A stretch of DNA of 64,000 nt from Kluyveromyces lactis (GCF_000002515.2 NC_006042.1:1860001-1924000); one strand, 5' to 3'. Numbered from the stretch's first letter, positions 8,786 through 22,093 are shown. Notes: generated by a model not told the origin, from the sequence alone. Numbers and translations are program-made.

Positions 8786-11700
8786 TCACTCCGTTAAGCC
8801 GGCTTCAAGACATAACGAATAGAAAATAGAATCCTTCTTCTGTAACAAATTCTGAGGAGTGTCGAACTCTGTTACTCTACCTTTATCCAACACTATAATT
8901 CTATCACTGTCCATAATTGTGTTAATCCTGTGAGCAATTGTTAAGATTGTTCTTTCCTTAAATGCGTTTCTAATCGTCTTTTGGATCAATTGATCCGTTT
9001 CAACATCAACAGCTGCAGTTGCTTCATCCAAAATCAAGATATTACTTGAAATCAACAAGGCACGAGCCAAGCACATCAATTGCCTTTGGCCTACACTTAA
9101 ATTACTACCACCTTCAGTAAGCATGGTCTCCAAACCATTAGATCCCATACCCAGTATGTGATCCTTCAAGTGTGATAAAGCCAATGCATTCCAAATTTCT
9201 TCATCGGTATACCGATTAGTAGGATCGATGTTTTCTCTCACTGTGCCTTCAAAGATTTGAGAATCCTGCGGGATAATCGACAATCCATGTCTCAAATCAG
9301 CCAAACCTATAGAATCAATTGGGATACCATCGATCACAATATGACCAGAAGCTGCCTCGATAATTCTGAAAAGGGCAAGTGTCAAAGATGACTTTCCAGC
9401 ACCTGTTCTACCAACAATACCAATTTTCTCCTTTGGGTGAATATGTAAATCAATGTCCTTCAAAATCAATTCTAGTTCTGGTCTGTAACGGGTACTGTAG
9501 TTCACAAACTTTATTTCACCTGATTCTGGCCATGATGCTGGTGGCCTATGGTCTTTAATAATATATGGTGCTTCGCTCTTCAATTCTGCATACTCTTTGA
9601 TTCTTTCAACACTAACAATATTAGTTTCTACTTCCACAGTCATTCTGACAATCCAATTCAACGATTGAGTGATTTGCAAAGCAAAACTCAATGATAGACC
9701 AATCATACCAGCAGTTAGAGTTCCATTACCAAGTCTAATAACAGCCAACATAGATGCAGCCAATATGATCACGGATCCGATAAATTCAAGTCTAAATGCC
9801 AACCAACGGTTAGCATTGACACTAGGATAGAATGCGCTCATATTATTGTCAACTCTGGTTTGGTTGATATGTACAAAGCGGTTCTGTTGAGAATACCCAC
9901 GGATGGTAGTCAACCCCCCTAAGGTCTCTTGGAAGTGCGCATAAATGGGTGACCTAGTAACAGAATCCAACCGACGCAATTCTCTTGAGGTTCTCAAGTA
10001 GTACTGTTGATAATAGATGTACAATACACTCAATGGTAACACAATAAAGATAAATTGCCAAGTTGCCATGCAAATAACAACGATGGTGAAAGAGACCTTA
10101 ACAACATTTGCAAAGAATTGAGCAAACGTTCTACCCAAAATTTCATCTACCTTATAAATATCATTCGAAAACCTGTTTAGAATTCTTCCAATAGGAGTTG
10201 TTTCAAAGAAAGACATAGGTGCCTTTAAAACACTTGAAGCCATTGCATCATGTAAATACTTGGAGCCATGGATAGTACAGAATACCCATAGAACAATAGT
10301 CTGTATTAATGTTGCCAGAGCGGAACCAACACCTAAAGCTAAGTAAATCATCAAATATCTTGTGGCATGGGGGTTATAGCCTTTCTCAGTATTGACTTCT
10401 GACCAGTGTTTGAGCCAGAAATTACCAATGACGGCCAACAGCATCGAGAGGATTAGGAAACCCAAAAACACACACACGTTGCGGGGGTTACACGCACGGG
10501 CGTACTCCATATAAATATCCCATTTGACTTTACCTTGTTCCCTGTGTTCTCTTCTGGCGCTATTTTCATTGTCATCAAAACCAATTGAGCCTAAGGTTGC
10601 CAAAGAAGCTCTTCTTAGAGATTTTAGGTCTTCAGCTTCAGATAAGTTTTCGGTGTCCAACTGATTTATATCTACGGTAATTTCAGAGATCTTTGAGTCT
10701 GAATAAGATTCAATTCCTTCCGACGCTAATTTTGCCAAGGAAGTAGTAGATTGGGAAGGAGTTGGTTTACCCTTCTTCCCAAACTCGGCAATAAGCTTCG
10801 ATAGTGGAGAGTTTGTTGACTCATTAACTTGATCATAACTTCCCTGCTGAATGATTTCGCCGTTTTCCATGAGAGTAATGGAGTCCGCAATGGAGAGAAC
10901 AGTAATTTTATTTGTTGCTAACACCTTTGTTTTGGAATGCAACAAACCGTGTGGACCCAAAACGTGTTCAATCAAATGTTTAGCGACATGCTCATCTACA
11001 GCAGCGAGAGGATCGTCCAATAAGTAAGTATCAGCACGAGAATAAACGGCACGGGCTAACGATAGTCTTGCTTTTTGGCCACCAGATAAAGAAATACCTT
11101 TTTCACCAACTAAAGTCTGGTCACCATCTGGCAACATAGAGAGATCAATACTCAAAGCACACGCTTTTATAGTCAGCTGGTAAAATTCTGGATCATACTT
11201 GTGACCAAACAAGATATTATCTTTAACAGTACCATTCATAATCCATGGAACCTGTGAAACGTTGGCGACGTCACCGTGAACAGTTGCGAAACCCTTCACT
11301 CTAATCAAATCTCCTAGTAGACTTTGAATAAGTGCACTCTTACCACTACCCACTTTCCCCACGATACATGTTAGTTCACCTTTCTTGGCAACAAAATTTA
11401 TGTTTTTCAAGGCAACTTTATATTCAGGTTTGCGTTGCCATAAGAAAGTTGCATCGTTGACTTTAACACCTTCGTCACCAATATTCTTTACTTTTGGTTC
11501 ACGTAAAACGGCATCATTTTGCAACTCTTCGTTAGTCAAAAATGCAAAGAGTCTATTTATGGACACAGATGCTTCAATAAATGAAGAGATTGCATTAGGA
11601 ACAACAGCAAGAGGGAATGACAATAAATTGAAAAGAGTTAATGCAGGGAAGACTAGATCAGTGGATAATGGTCTTTCCTCCGTGTATACGAAAACAGCAA

Positions 11701-13336
11701 AGGTAGAACATGACACAAGGAAAGGCACGATATTGAACTGGAAATTAGCCAATGCTAATGTACATCCCATTTTCTTCAAGTTCTTCAATTCTTTCTCGTT
11801 CCTGACATGATCCAATTTGGCCTTGTATGGGATTTCCCACCCGTAAACTTTCAAGGACTTAATATTGTTCAAGATTTCGGAAGTGACTCTAGTTCTTTCA
11901 TCTTTGTTCTTCATTTGAATTTTCTGCAATTTTTTTTGTATCCTCACAATAACAGAATTTATAGGGATCATGACAATCATAATGATAACACCAACCCACA
12001 TGCATGGACCTAAAAGCTTGTATAGAGAAACCAAACACAACACAATTTGGAATGGGCCGGACCAAATAATTTGGCCCCATTGAGTTAAATCCTGTAATCT
12101 TTGAACATCAACACTCATTAAATTAACAATATCACCGGTAGATGAAGAAGCCGATGCTTCATTTGATAGAACAAGGGCCTTTTGATAGATTACAGATGTC
12201 AAACCACTCTTGATATTCATCCCCGTATCGAAAGCGTTCAAGAAGTATTGATGCAAAATGGACGTTTGAACTACACTTACAAAGAACATAGCCAAAGATA
12301 ACATGACACCTTTGACTAAAGGAAGTTCTGGCTCAGGTGTGGAAGTATAATCTGAAACGAACTTGATCAAAATTCTTAACAATTGAGGTTGGGTGAATTG
12401 TAAAATATCATAAGCAACTTTGAAAGTACCACCTAAGAGTAATTTACCACCAAACGTAGTTAACATCGCCCAAGATAAAGATGGATTGGCCTTGTGTTTC
12501 AATTGATACTGCCAGCGCTCGCCGAATTTCTCGGAGATTTCTTTTGAGCCGAAACTTTTTGGCAACTTGTATAAATCCTTCTCAGTCAAATATTTCTTGT
12601 AACCTGTTTTCATCAATTCTGTCATCCAACTGAAACTTAATCTTTGGAATATATGGGCTGAGTCCACTGGATTACGTTTTTGCTTAGAATAGGATTCTAT
12701 GACTCTCTGATAAGAAGGCAATGGCTTTTCGAATAATGATTCCAATAGTAAAATCATCACAGCAGAGATGGTCTGGAACACAGTTAAAATGTACACGGAA
12801 TATGACACGGGCAATTCATGTTCATCACCGTAAGCATGTCTGATACTGAAGTTAATCCATTTGGATCCTTGAAATAAACTTTCGAACAACCAATAGAAGA
12901 GAACTACCCCGTTAGAAATCCTTGATCTGTGGTACTCCACCCAATGTAACATTAACGCTACAAATATGGATAAGAGAGTTAATGTATATTGGGAAGTTAG
13001 TGTTACACTTTCATGTTTTTCGCTAGAATAGTAAGCGGACATTGAAGTGAATAACAAGAAACACCCAACTAACCCGATTCTTGAGAGCAACAACCAATCA
13101 TGTTTGTATTTCACCCCTGGATGCTCAGCTTTACTCAATTTAACTAACTGATAGGTACCAAATATTAGCATGAACAACGCTGCAAAATTCAATAGTACAC
13201 CGTCAATAAAGCAAATGGTAAAGTCTCCGAAGTACGATATAGGACCGAACCCCTCATCATCACGGCATAACCAGCATGCGGTGCTATTTCCAGAAACAGC
13301 TGAAATCATTTCTGAAACCGAAACCGTTTGAAACAT
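8786..13336 (-). CDS. YCF1: Vacuolar glutathione S-conjugate ABC transporter Ycf1
   Basis: A 1516-residue full-length ABCC/MRP transporter (S. cerevisiae Ycf1 is 1515). It pumps glutathione conjugates and metal-thiol complexes, such as bis(glutathionato)cadmium, into the vacuole. The order is TMD0 with several helices (about 1-200), TMD1, NBD1 with Walker A GKVGSGKSAL near residue 660 and signature LSGGQKARL near 749, a linker, TMD2, and NBD2 with Walker A GRTGAGKSSL near 1308 and signature LSVGQRQL near 1410. Walker B motifs are YLLDDPLAAVD and LILDEATAAVD. As in other MRPs, NBD1 has the degenerate aspartate after Walker B. The regulatory linker keeps LRRASLATLGSIGF, which matches the phosphorylated segment around S908 of S. 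cerevisiae Ycf1. Bpt1 is the alternative, but the linker and the synteny (YDR135C next to the YDR132/134 block) favour YCF1. Confidence 0.97.
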   Translation of the reverse strand: MFQTVSVSEMISAVSGNSTACWLCRDDEGFGPISYFGDFTICFIDGVLLNFAALFMLIFGTYQLVKLSKAEHPGVKYKHDWLLLSRIGLVGCFLLFTSMSAYYSSEKHESVTLTSQYTLTLLSIFVALMLHWVEYHRSRISNGVVLFYWLFESLFQGSKWINFSIRHAYGDEHELPVSYSVYILTVFQTISAVMILLLESLFEKPLPSYQRVIESYSKQKRNPVDSAHIFQRLSFSWMTELMKTGYKKYLTEKDLYKLPKSFGSKEISEKFGERWQYQLKHKANPSLSWAMLTTFGGKLLLGGTFKVAYDILQFTQPQLLRILIKFVSDYTSTPEPELPLVKGVMLSLAMFFVSVVQTSILHQYFLNAFDTGMNIKSGLTSVIYQKALVLSNEASASSSTGDIVNLMSVDVQRLQDLTQWGQIIWSGPFQIVLCLVSLYKLLGPCMWVGVIIMIVMIPINSVIVRIQKKLQKIQMKNKDERTRVTSEILNNIKSLKVYGWEIPYKAKLDHVRNEKELKNLKKMGCTLALANFQFNIVPFLVSCSTFAVFVYTEERPLSTDLVFPALTLFNLLSFPLAVVPNAISSFIEASVSINRLFAFLTNEELQNDAVLREPKVKNIGDEGVKVNDATFLWQRKPEYKVALKNINFVAKKGELTCIVGKVGSGKSALIQSLLGDLIRVKGFATVHGDVANVSQVPWIMNGTVKDNILFGHKYDPEFYQLTIKACALSIDLSMLPDGDQTLVGEKGISLSGGQKARLSLARAVYSRADTYLLDDPLAAVDEHVAKHLIEHVLGPHGLLHSKTKVLATNKITVLSIADSITLMENGEIIQQGSYDQVNESTNSPLSKLIAEFGKKGKPTPSQSTTSLAKLASEGIESYSDSKISEITVDINQLDTENLSEAEDLKSLRRASLATLGSIGFDDNENSARREHREQGKVKWDIYMEYARACNPRNVCVFLGFLILSMLLAVIGNFWLKHWSEVNTEKGYNPHATRYLMIYLALGVGSALATLIQTIVLWVFCTIHGSKYLHDAMASSVLKAPMSFFETTPIGRILNRFSNDIYKVDEILGRTFAQFFANVVKVSFTIVVICMATWQFIFIVLPLSVLYIYYQQYYLRTSRELRRLDSVTRSPIYAHFQETLGGLTTIRGYSQQNRFVHINQTRVDNNMSAFYPSVNANRWLAFRLEFIGSVIILAASMLAVIRLGNGTLTAGMIGLSLSFALQITQSLNWIVRMTVEVETNIVSVERIKEYAELKSEAPYIIKDHRPPASWPESGEIKFVNYSTRYRPELELILKDIDLHIHPKEKIGIVGRTGAGKSSLTLALFRIIEAASGHIVIDGIPIDSIGLADLRHGLSIIPQDSQIFEGTVRENIDPTNRYTDEEIWNALALSHLKDHILGMGSNGLETMLTEGGSNLSVGQRQLMCLARALLISSNILILDEATAAVDVETDQLIQKTIRNAFKERTILTIAHRINTIMDSDRIIVLDKGRVTEFDTPQNLLQKKDSIFYSLCLEAGLTE

Positions 13337-13729
13337 TTCGCAATCACCCGTGGGACCATAAATTGTTTTAATGAACGTACCAGTCTTCTTGTTTAACCTT
13401 TTTTTTTCGATTAAGTGGCATTTTATGCTTTGTCTTATATGCTGTTCTTTTTTTTTGGAATTTCTTGTATCTGCTTCGTAGTATTACAAATATAATAAAA
13501 CTGACTTCCAAACACTAGAAAATCTGTTCAAGTTCAGCTGCTTATTTCGGAGCTGAGCCATGTCAAGCTATTTACTTTCAAACGACTACTGAGCAATTGG
13601 CTTGTAGACGCACCAATGCGTAGATAACTACTCTTTGCAATATCTTTCCTCCGGTGAACAACTTGGCCTAGTGCATTTCAGCCCTAGACAAATATGGCTA
13701 CACTCATTTCGACATGTTTCCAATAAGGT
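13337..13729. other. Intergenic: YCF1 promoter and upstream flank of tRNA-Val
   Basis: About 390 bp with T-rich runs (13397-13405, 13448-13456), the promoter side of minus-strand YCF1. No further gene was seen. Confidence 0.6.
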
Positions 13730-13803
13730 GGTTTCGTGGTCTAGTCGGTTATGGCATCTGCTTAACACGCAGAACGTCCCCAGTTCGATCCTGGGCGAAA
13801 TCA
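13730..13803 (+). tRNA. tRNA-Val (anticodon AAC)
   Basis: A 74-nt cloverleaf without an intron. The acceptor strand GGTTTCG pairs with CGAAATC (one G-U), with discriminator A at 13803. The D arm is GGTCTAGTCGGTTATGGC, the anticodon loop contains CTTAACACG (AAC), and the T arm is CCCAGTTCGATCCTGGG. The A and B boxes are intact and T runs after the 3' end (13804-13828) act as the Pol III terminator. It lies exactly at the boundary between the YLR108-113/YDR132-135 block and the YLR272-260/YOR block. Confidence 0.96.
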
Positions 13804-14061
13804 TTTGTTTTTTTAATTTTTTTTGTTTTTTAAACATTAGCAGTTCCCGTGTTCTGCATTTGTTTACGTTTTCAGACTTGAATTTTAAAATCAACAGTAA
13901 CAATTGCAATTAATCACGTAGACCTTACAAATGAAGGTGCTCATCGGTAGTTTTTCTTACTCCCTTTAGATTCATTACCATCTGTTTTGATCTCCGAGAT
14001 ACTTAAAGAGAATCAACTAAATACTTCATGGTCTAAATCGTTCAAGTTGTATCCTCTAAAA

Positions 14062-17000
14062 ATGTCAAATTTTCAGCTCACGGAGTATCTTTCCTCGTTC
14101 CAATCCACAGATAAATCATCATACGGAGCCCTTGAAGCACCTGGTTCCACTCTCAATCAGGTAACGGATGTTTTAGCTTTAAATTCAGAGTATGAAATAG
14201 CAGATGAAATCTTTGAGACACTAACAGATTTGACTCACTCGTATCTACATTTGAACTATAATGTGAAACAACAACTGGTATATTTGGTGTCCTCGTGCCT
14301 ATCAAACTTATCAGCGCTGATCCAATCTAACTTTCAAGTCGATGAAGAGGTATTGCTCTCATGGAAGATCAACCTACAAAAACTTGGATACCTGGTACAT
14401 GTTTTGTTGATTTTCATTCAAGATGATTTGTTAAATCGAACTCAGCAACAGCAGCAACAGAAGAAAGAAGAAACAAAGCTATACTCCTCATTACTCGAAA
14501 TATTGCTACCTAGTATCATAAAACTTGCACAGATACCACAGCTACCGAAACTTTTCGGAACCTTGTTGGAAAGAGATCTATTCATTGGTCTTTTCTTGAA
14601 ACCGCTTTTCACGTTAGTCGAATGTGAATCGCTAATCAAGATAAATCAAATCACCACCATGATAATTAGAACCATAGCTATATTTGTGAAAAATGACAAC
14701 CAATCGCAACTAGTACAAAACTTCATTATGGCCAATCTAACTTATTTTCCTCAACTTACAAATTTTAACGCAGAACTATTGACCTATATCAATGATGAGT
14801 TCGACTATCCTCAACTTACCGAGGACATCTTGAGGAATATTAGTAACAAGGAGTTTAACGCGAAAGATTTGTCCGGACCAAAATCTATATCTAACTTTTT
14901 AATCAAGATATCTGAGTTATCCCCCAGAATTGTGCTGAGGCAAATGACGTCAATTATAAGATTGTTGAATAACTCGTCATTTACATTGCGTTGTTCAGTG
15001 GTCGAAGCATGCGGAAATATTGTTATAGACATTGCATCTGACCCTGATCTATACCAACATTATAAACAGCAAAATGACACTTTAATTGAACTGCTTGAAG
15101 AGAGATTCCAAGATTCGAACCCTTATGTCAGGTGTAAAGCTATTCAATCATGTGTGAAAATATGTGACCTCAAAATTAAATTTAACTACCATAGACTGTT
15201 AATTACTTCCTTGGCGGTACGATCTTTGCAAGATAAATCATCATTGGTGAGAAGAAATGCTGTGAAATTGTTATCACAGTTGTTATTAACACATCCATAT
15301 GATCAGATGCACGGGAGTCAATTAAAGTTACGTGATTGGAAGCAAAGACTGCAAGATCTAGAATCACAGAATTTCGACCCTGACGACGAAAAAGTGAAAC
15401 TAACTCGCCAATATTATAAAGATGCCATCTCTTTTATTGACTCGTTGCATAACGCTATCGAACTCTGTGTGCCTTTGCTATTTTCTCGGAATAAGTCTGA
15501 AGTACTAGAAACGATGGATTTTCTTGTATTATGTGATGCTTTCGACTTGGAATTGAGTTATATTGGTGTCAAGAAAATGTTACATTTGGTTTGGTTCAAA
15601 AACTCTAATGATGAAGGAACGAACATTGCGGATCATTTAGTTTCTTGTTATAAACAGCTATTTCTTACCACTCCTGACCATTTTAACTATAAAGAAAGGT
15701 CCGCATTCATAGCTAACAACTTAATTAAGTTGACACTCGATGCATCCATATCAGACCTTGCCTCACTAGAAAGACTAATAGGATTAATACATGACAGCAA
15801 ATTGATTGATTATAATGATATCAATGCGCTCTGGTTGATATTCCAAAGTCTGTTAACTGGAGGGCGGATCGGCACAACAGAATTTTCCTCTTCTCAAATC
15901 CATGGTGCAATAACTGTGCTAGGAATGTTGGCTCTTGCTGATAATGAAGTTGGATTACACGGCCTCCCTTTCATTTTAAAGGTTGGATTCGATCATGGCA
16001 ATCTACCAATAATCAAAATGACTTGCATCGTTCTGCAAAGAATGGTGGCACCTGATCACACTGAAATTCCACACCAGGAGGAAGTATTGAAGAACCTTCA
16101 CAATCTCGTCATTTCATCAACTGATGACCATGATTACTACTCAATGTGTGAGCATGCAATTAACGCAATTTTCGAAATTTCCGAAAGACCCGATATTATT
16201 TGCAATACCTTAATAAAGGAAAAGACTATGATAACTTTTGGCGAGCTTCGTAATAAGAATATTGAGCATTCAAGATCCCAAGCAATTGTTGAGTCTAGAC
16301 TTGCTTCTCTTTGTCAGTTATTATTCATTGTGGGACAAGTGTGCATTAAGGTAATAGTATTTCTAGAAAAGAGTGAAGCAAAATTCAAAAAATCCAAGAT
16401 ACAATTCGAAACACTGAAATCGGCAGCTAATGAAAACAATAATTCTGATCCTGATGCTTCTGTTGGAAATACCACAGAACAACAAAAGGAATTGGATCTC
16501 ATCGGAGGTACTAACGAAGATGATTTCTCAGATGCGATTCAATATATTAAGGAAAACGAGCTATTATTTGATCCCAATTCCTTACTCTCTAAATATGGTC
16601 CATTGGTGGAGGAGATTGTTACAAACTATGATAAATTTAATGATAAGTATCTCCAGAGAAATGCTGTTTTGTGTTTGACAAAAATGATGTGCGTCTCATC
16701 TAGGTTCTGCGAGAAATATTTATCGCTTCTAATTACAATTATGGAGAGATCACCCGATCCTATTATTAGATCAAATGCTGTTCTAGGGCTTGGTGATATG
16801 GCTGTTTGCTTCAATAATCTGGTTGATGAAAATACAGATTTTTTGTACCGCCGTTTACATGATGAAAACCTCATGGTTCAGAAAACTTGTTTGATGACTG
16901 TGACATTTTTAATTTTAGCTGGGCAAGTGAAGGTCAAAGGACAATTAGCCCAAATGGCTATTCTCTTGGACAACTCAGATCAAAGTATAAGTGATATGTG

Positions 17001-17319
17001 CAAACTCTTCTTCACAGAATTATCAACCAAGGATAATGCTATCTATAATGGATTTATTGATATTTTCAGTGGTCTATCCAACGACGAGAATTTGAACAAG
17101 GACTCCTTCAAAGTGATCATAAAATACCTTCTAACGTTTATTGACAAAGAGCGTCACCAAAAGCAACTCAGTGAGAAATTGCTGGGCAGGCTCACTAAAG
17201 CTGAAAACCAGAAACAATGGGATGATATTGCTTTCGTGTTAAACCAGCTACCGACAAAATCCGAGAAGGTTCAGGAAGTTCTGGAGGAAGGATTCAAACT
17301 CGTTAGTGCTAGGGAATGA
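14062..17319 (+). CDS. YCS4: Condensin subunit Ycs4 (CAP-D2/Cnd1 HEAT-repeat protein)
   Basis: A non-SMC subunit of condensin, needed for mitotic chromosome compaction and rDNA segregation. The frame is open upstream to 13987, but that codon is TTG; the first ATG is at 14062 (MSNFQLTEYLSSF), giving 1085 residues against 1176 in S. cerevisiae. The protein is helical HEAT/ARM repeat throughout. The C-terminal third carries the Cnd1 core: DKYLQRNAVLCLTKMM, SPDPIIRSNAVLGLGDMA, LMVQKTCLMTVTFLIL, then FFTELSTKDNAIYN and FIDKERHQKQLSEKLLGRL. An acidic, Asn-rich linker sits near residues 785-815. It is upstream of and convergent with HEM15. YLR272C is next to YLR271W (CMG1) in S. cerevisiae; here HEM15, ALE1 and MED4 are interleaved. 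Confidence 0.94.
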   Translation: MSNFQLTEYLSSFQSTDKSSYGALEAPGSTLNQVTDVLALNSEYEIADEIFETLTDLTHSYLHLNYNVKQQLVYLVSSCLSNLSALIQSNFQVDEEVLLSWKINLQKLGYLVHVLLIFIQDDLLNRTQQQQQQKKEETKLYSSLLEILLPSIIKLAQIPQLPKLFGTLLERDLFIGLFLKPLFTLVECESLIKINQITTMIIRTIAIFVKNDNQSQLVQNFIMANLTYFPQLTNFNAELLTYINDEFDYPQLTEDILRNISNKEFNAKDLSGPKSISNFLIKISELSPRIVLRQMTSIIRLLNNSSFTLRCSVVEACGNIVIDIASDPDLYQHYKQQNDTLIELLEERFQDSNPYVRCKAIQSCVKICDLKIKFNYHRLLITSLAVRSLQDKSSLVRRNAVKLLSQLLLTHPYDQMHGSQLKLRDWKQRLQDLESQNFDPDDEKVKLTRQYYKDAISFIDSLHNAIELCVPLLFSRNKSEVLETMDFLVLCDAFDLELSYIGVKKMLHLVWFKNSNDEGTNIADHLVSCYKQLFLTTPDHFNYKERSAFIANNLIKLTLDASISDLASLERLIGLIHDSKLIDYNDINALWLIFQSLLTGGRIGTTEFSSSQIHGAITVLGMLALADNEVGLHGLPFILKVGFDHGNLPIIKMTCIVLQRMVAPDHTEIPHQEEVLKNLHNLVISSTDDHDYYSMCEHAINAIFEISERPDIICNTLIKEKTMITFGELRNKNIEHSRSQAIVESRLASLCQLLFIVGQVCIKVIVFLEKSEAKFKKSKIQFETLKSAANENNNSDPDASVGNTTEQQKELDLIGGTNEDDFSDAIQYIKENELLFDPNSLLSKYGPLVEEIVTNYDKFNDKYLQRNAVLCLTKMMCVSSRFCEKYLSLLITIMERSPDPIIRSNAVLGLGDMAVCFNNLVDENTDFLYRRLHDENLMVQKTCLMTVTFLILAGQVKVKGQLAQMAILLDNSDQSISDMCKLFFTELSTKDNAIYNGFIDIFSGLSNDENLNKDSFKVIIKYLLTFIDKERHQKQLSEKLLGRLTKAENQKQWDDIAFVLNQLPTKSEKVQEVLEEGFKLVSARE

Positions 17320-17663
17320 GAAGTAGTCCGATACCAAGCTAGAACTGTGAATGCTTTGATGATACAATTAAATATAAACAGATTACGATACAAAAAATAA
17401 ATAATAGATAATATCTACATGAGAAGAATAGAATTAAATAGGAGGGCTCGCAAATGTTATTAACAAGGATGAAGCTGACAACGTCAATTTACTAATGGAA
17501 TGAACGATAGTAAAGGATGTTGATAAAATAATAATAATAGTAATAATAATAATAATCATAAAATGATAGTTCATAGTCGTAAGCAACGTGAAAAAAAAAA
17601 CATTGATGTAATGTTATAGTCCAATTTCTGGGAAAAAGTACACTCAGGATATAGCAGTTCTCA
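17320..17663. other. Short intergenic region between convergent YCS4 and HEM15, with AAT microsatellite
   Basis: About 340 bp shared as 3' regions by two convergent genes. It contains an imperfect AAT-trinucleotide run at about 17526-17557. Nothing else was recognised. Confidence 0.6.
17526..17557. repeat. AAT-type microsatellite
   Basis: Imperfect AAT/TAA trinucleotide repeat of about 32 bp between the 3' ends of YCS4 and HEM15, interrupted once by TAG. Confidence 0.7.
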
Positions 17664-20074
<2,411 letters not shown>

Positions 20075-21922
20075 ATGGTGTACAATCCTATTCATGCAAA
20101 GTTAGAACAGCTTTCTGCAAATTGTGGTATAGATGAAGTTACTTTGAAACTTGCGATCTGTTTGTTTGCATCTTTTCCATTGAATGGGATCTTGAAGAGA
20201 TTACCAGATAACAACATCCGGTTGAAATGTTATTTCATAGTTGCTATCTCAGCTTTCTACATCTTTGGGATATTAAACCTGTATGATGGATTCACGACAT
20301 TGTTCATTAGCACAATTTTCACATTCGTAGTGACTAGATATTACCAGTCCACATTCATGCCGTATGTGAATTTTGTTTTTATTATGGGCCATTTAGCTAT
20401 AAATCACATGTACGCCCAGTTTTATGCCACATACGATCCAACAAAGATCGATATCACTGGTGCGCAGATGGTTCTTGTCATGAAATTGACATCGTTCGCT
20501 TGGTCCTATTATGATGGGACTTTAGCTGATAAAAAGGATTTAACAGAATATCAACTGTCTAGATCTGTGTCAAGGCATCCAAGTCTTTTGAAATTTATGG
20601 CTTATGCCTTCTTTTATCCTTCTTTGTTAACAGGACCTAGCTTCGATTATGCCGATTTTGAATCGTGGTTGAATTGTGAGATCTTTAGAGACTTACCTGA
20701 ATCAAAGAAACCAAGACGTAAGTGGAACAAGGATCCTAACTTGAGAAGGCAGATTCCCAAGAGTGCTGGTGTAGCCCTTGTAAGAATCGCTCAAGGTATT
20801 TTCTGGTTGGTACTTACCTTTTTGATCAAGGATTACGTCTATACCGACTACATATTTACCGATGAGTTCATTAACGTGAGAAGCTTCTTCTACAGAATCC
20901 ACTATTTGTTCCTTCTAGGATTCTCTTATAGATTGAAATATTATGCTGCGTGGACCATCTCTGAAGCTTCTTGTATTGTATGTGGGTTAGGTTACAACGG
21001 TTATGACACAAAACTTAATAAGATCAAATGGAACCGTGTCCAAAACATTGACATTTGCAGATTGGAATTGGCTCAAAATACCCACGAATCCCTGGAGGCT
21101 TGGAATATGAATACCAACAAATGGTTAAAGAATTACGTCTATCTACGTGTGGCTAAAAAGGGATCTAAGCCGGGTTTCCGTTCAACATTATTCACATTCC
21201 TTACATCTGCATTCTGGCATGGGACCAGACCTGGTTACTATCTAACCTTCGCTACTGGGGCCCTGTTCCAGACATGCGGTAAGCTCTACAGAAGAAACTT
21301 CAGACCAATATTCTTAGCCAAAGACGGTAAAACTCCATTGAGATCGAAAATAATCTACGATGTAATCTCCTTTTATGTGACTAAAATTTCCTTTGGGTAT
21401 CTTGTTCAACCATTTGTCATTCTTGACTTTAAGAAATCATTATATGGATGGAAAACGGTCAATTTTTATATCCATATTGGAATACTAATAACTTTCTTTG
21501 CATTCAAGGGTCCATTCAGTAAACAGTTTACCAACTGGTTGAAGAGCTTCCAGCCAGTGCAAATAGAATTGAAGAGACAAAAGAAAATGGAGAAAGAAGT
21601 GGCAGCAACTTCGGGTACCCTTGGTTCAGTTATAGCCGATAAGCACGAATTTGAGCGCGATGAATTAGAAGGCGAGCTTGAGCATGCTATGGATCTAGGT
21701 ATTCCTTCTGTTAGCTTTGACAAAGAACAATTCGATAATGCAAGGGAAGACTTACATGAATTCAGACGTCAATATGAAGAGTGGAGAAACGAGAAGGGTT
21801 TGGAAGTTGAAGAAGCGAACTTGCGCAGAGCCTACGAAAATTTCACCAAACAACTCCAACCACAGCACAGAAGAATGAGTTTCAGCGATTATTCACCAAC
21901 ACCAATTAGAAAGAAAGAATAG
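20075..21922 (+). CDS. ALE1: Lysophospholipid acyltransferase Ale1 (MBOAT family)
   Basis: A broad-specificity lysophospholipid acyltransferase of the ER that reacylates lysophosphatidylcholine, lysophosphatidylethanolamine and lysophosphatidic acid in the Lands cycle. It has 615 residues (S. cerevisiae 619) and is multi-spanning from residue 20 onward. The MBOAT active-site segment is SAFWHGTRPGYYLTFATGA with the invariant His382 (the same number as in S. cerevisiae). The other MBOAT block is EAWNMNTNKWLKNYVYLR, and LLTGPSFDYADFESWLNCE is characteristic of the LPCAT3/Ale1 branch. The cytosolic tail is charged and ends KKE, suited to a dilysine-type ER retrieval signal. Gup1/Gup2 are other yeast MBOATs, but these motifs and the position between HEM15 and MED4 settle on ALE1. 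Confidence 0.97.
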   Translation: MVYNPIHAKLEQLSANCGIDEVTLKLAICLFASFPLNGILKRLPDNNIRLKCYFIVAISAFYIFGILNLYDGFTTLFISTIFTFVVTRYYQSTFMPYVNFVFIMGHLAINHMYAQFYATYDPTKIDITGAQMVLVMKLTSFAWSYYDGTLADKKDLTEYQLSRSVSRHPSLLKFMAYAFFYPSLLTGPSFDYADFESWLNCEIFRDLPESKKPRRKWNKDPNLRRQIPKSAGVALVRIAQGIFWLVLTFLIKDYVYTDYIFTDEFINVRSFFYRIHYLFLLGFSYRLKYYAAWTISEASCIVCGLGYNGYDTKLNKIKWNRVQNIDICRLELAQNTHESLEAWNMNTNKWLKNYVYLRVAKKGSKPGFRSTLFTFLTSAFWHGTRPGYYLTFATGALFQTCGKLYRRNFRPIFLAKDGKTPLRSKIIYDVISFYVTKISFGYLVQPFVILDFKKSLYGWKTVNFYIHIGILITFFAFKGPFSKQFTNWLKSFQPVQIELKRQKKMEKEVAATSGTLGSVIADKHEFERDELEGELEHAMDLGIPSVSFDKEQFDNAREDLHEFRRQYEEWRNEKGLEVEEANLRRAYENFTKQLQPQHRRMSFSDYSPTPIRKKE

Positions 21923-22093
21923 CTCCAGAAATCTTTATGACTGAATGAATATACGTTTGAAGAATTACAGTGTTAATCTATATTTTGGTAGCATCTTTAT
22001 AGTTAATTTCTTACACGAATAATAATAATTTTATGATATACCTTTATAAGCTCTCTCTTTGTATTACCGTTTATCGAAAACCAGTATCTTGCC

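Noticed and set aside
13987-14061. N-terminal extension of YCS4
   Set aside because: The open frame starts at TTG; the first ATG at 14062 is the normal start for a yeast mRNA.
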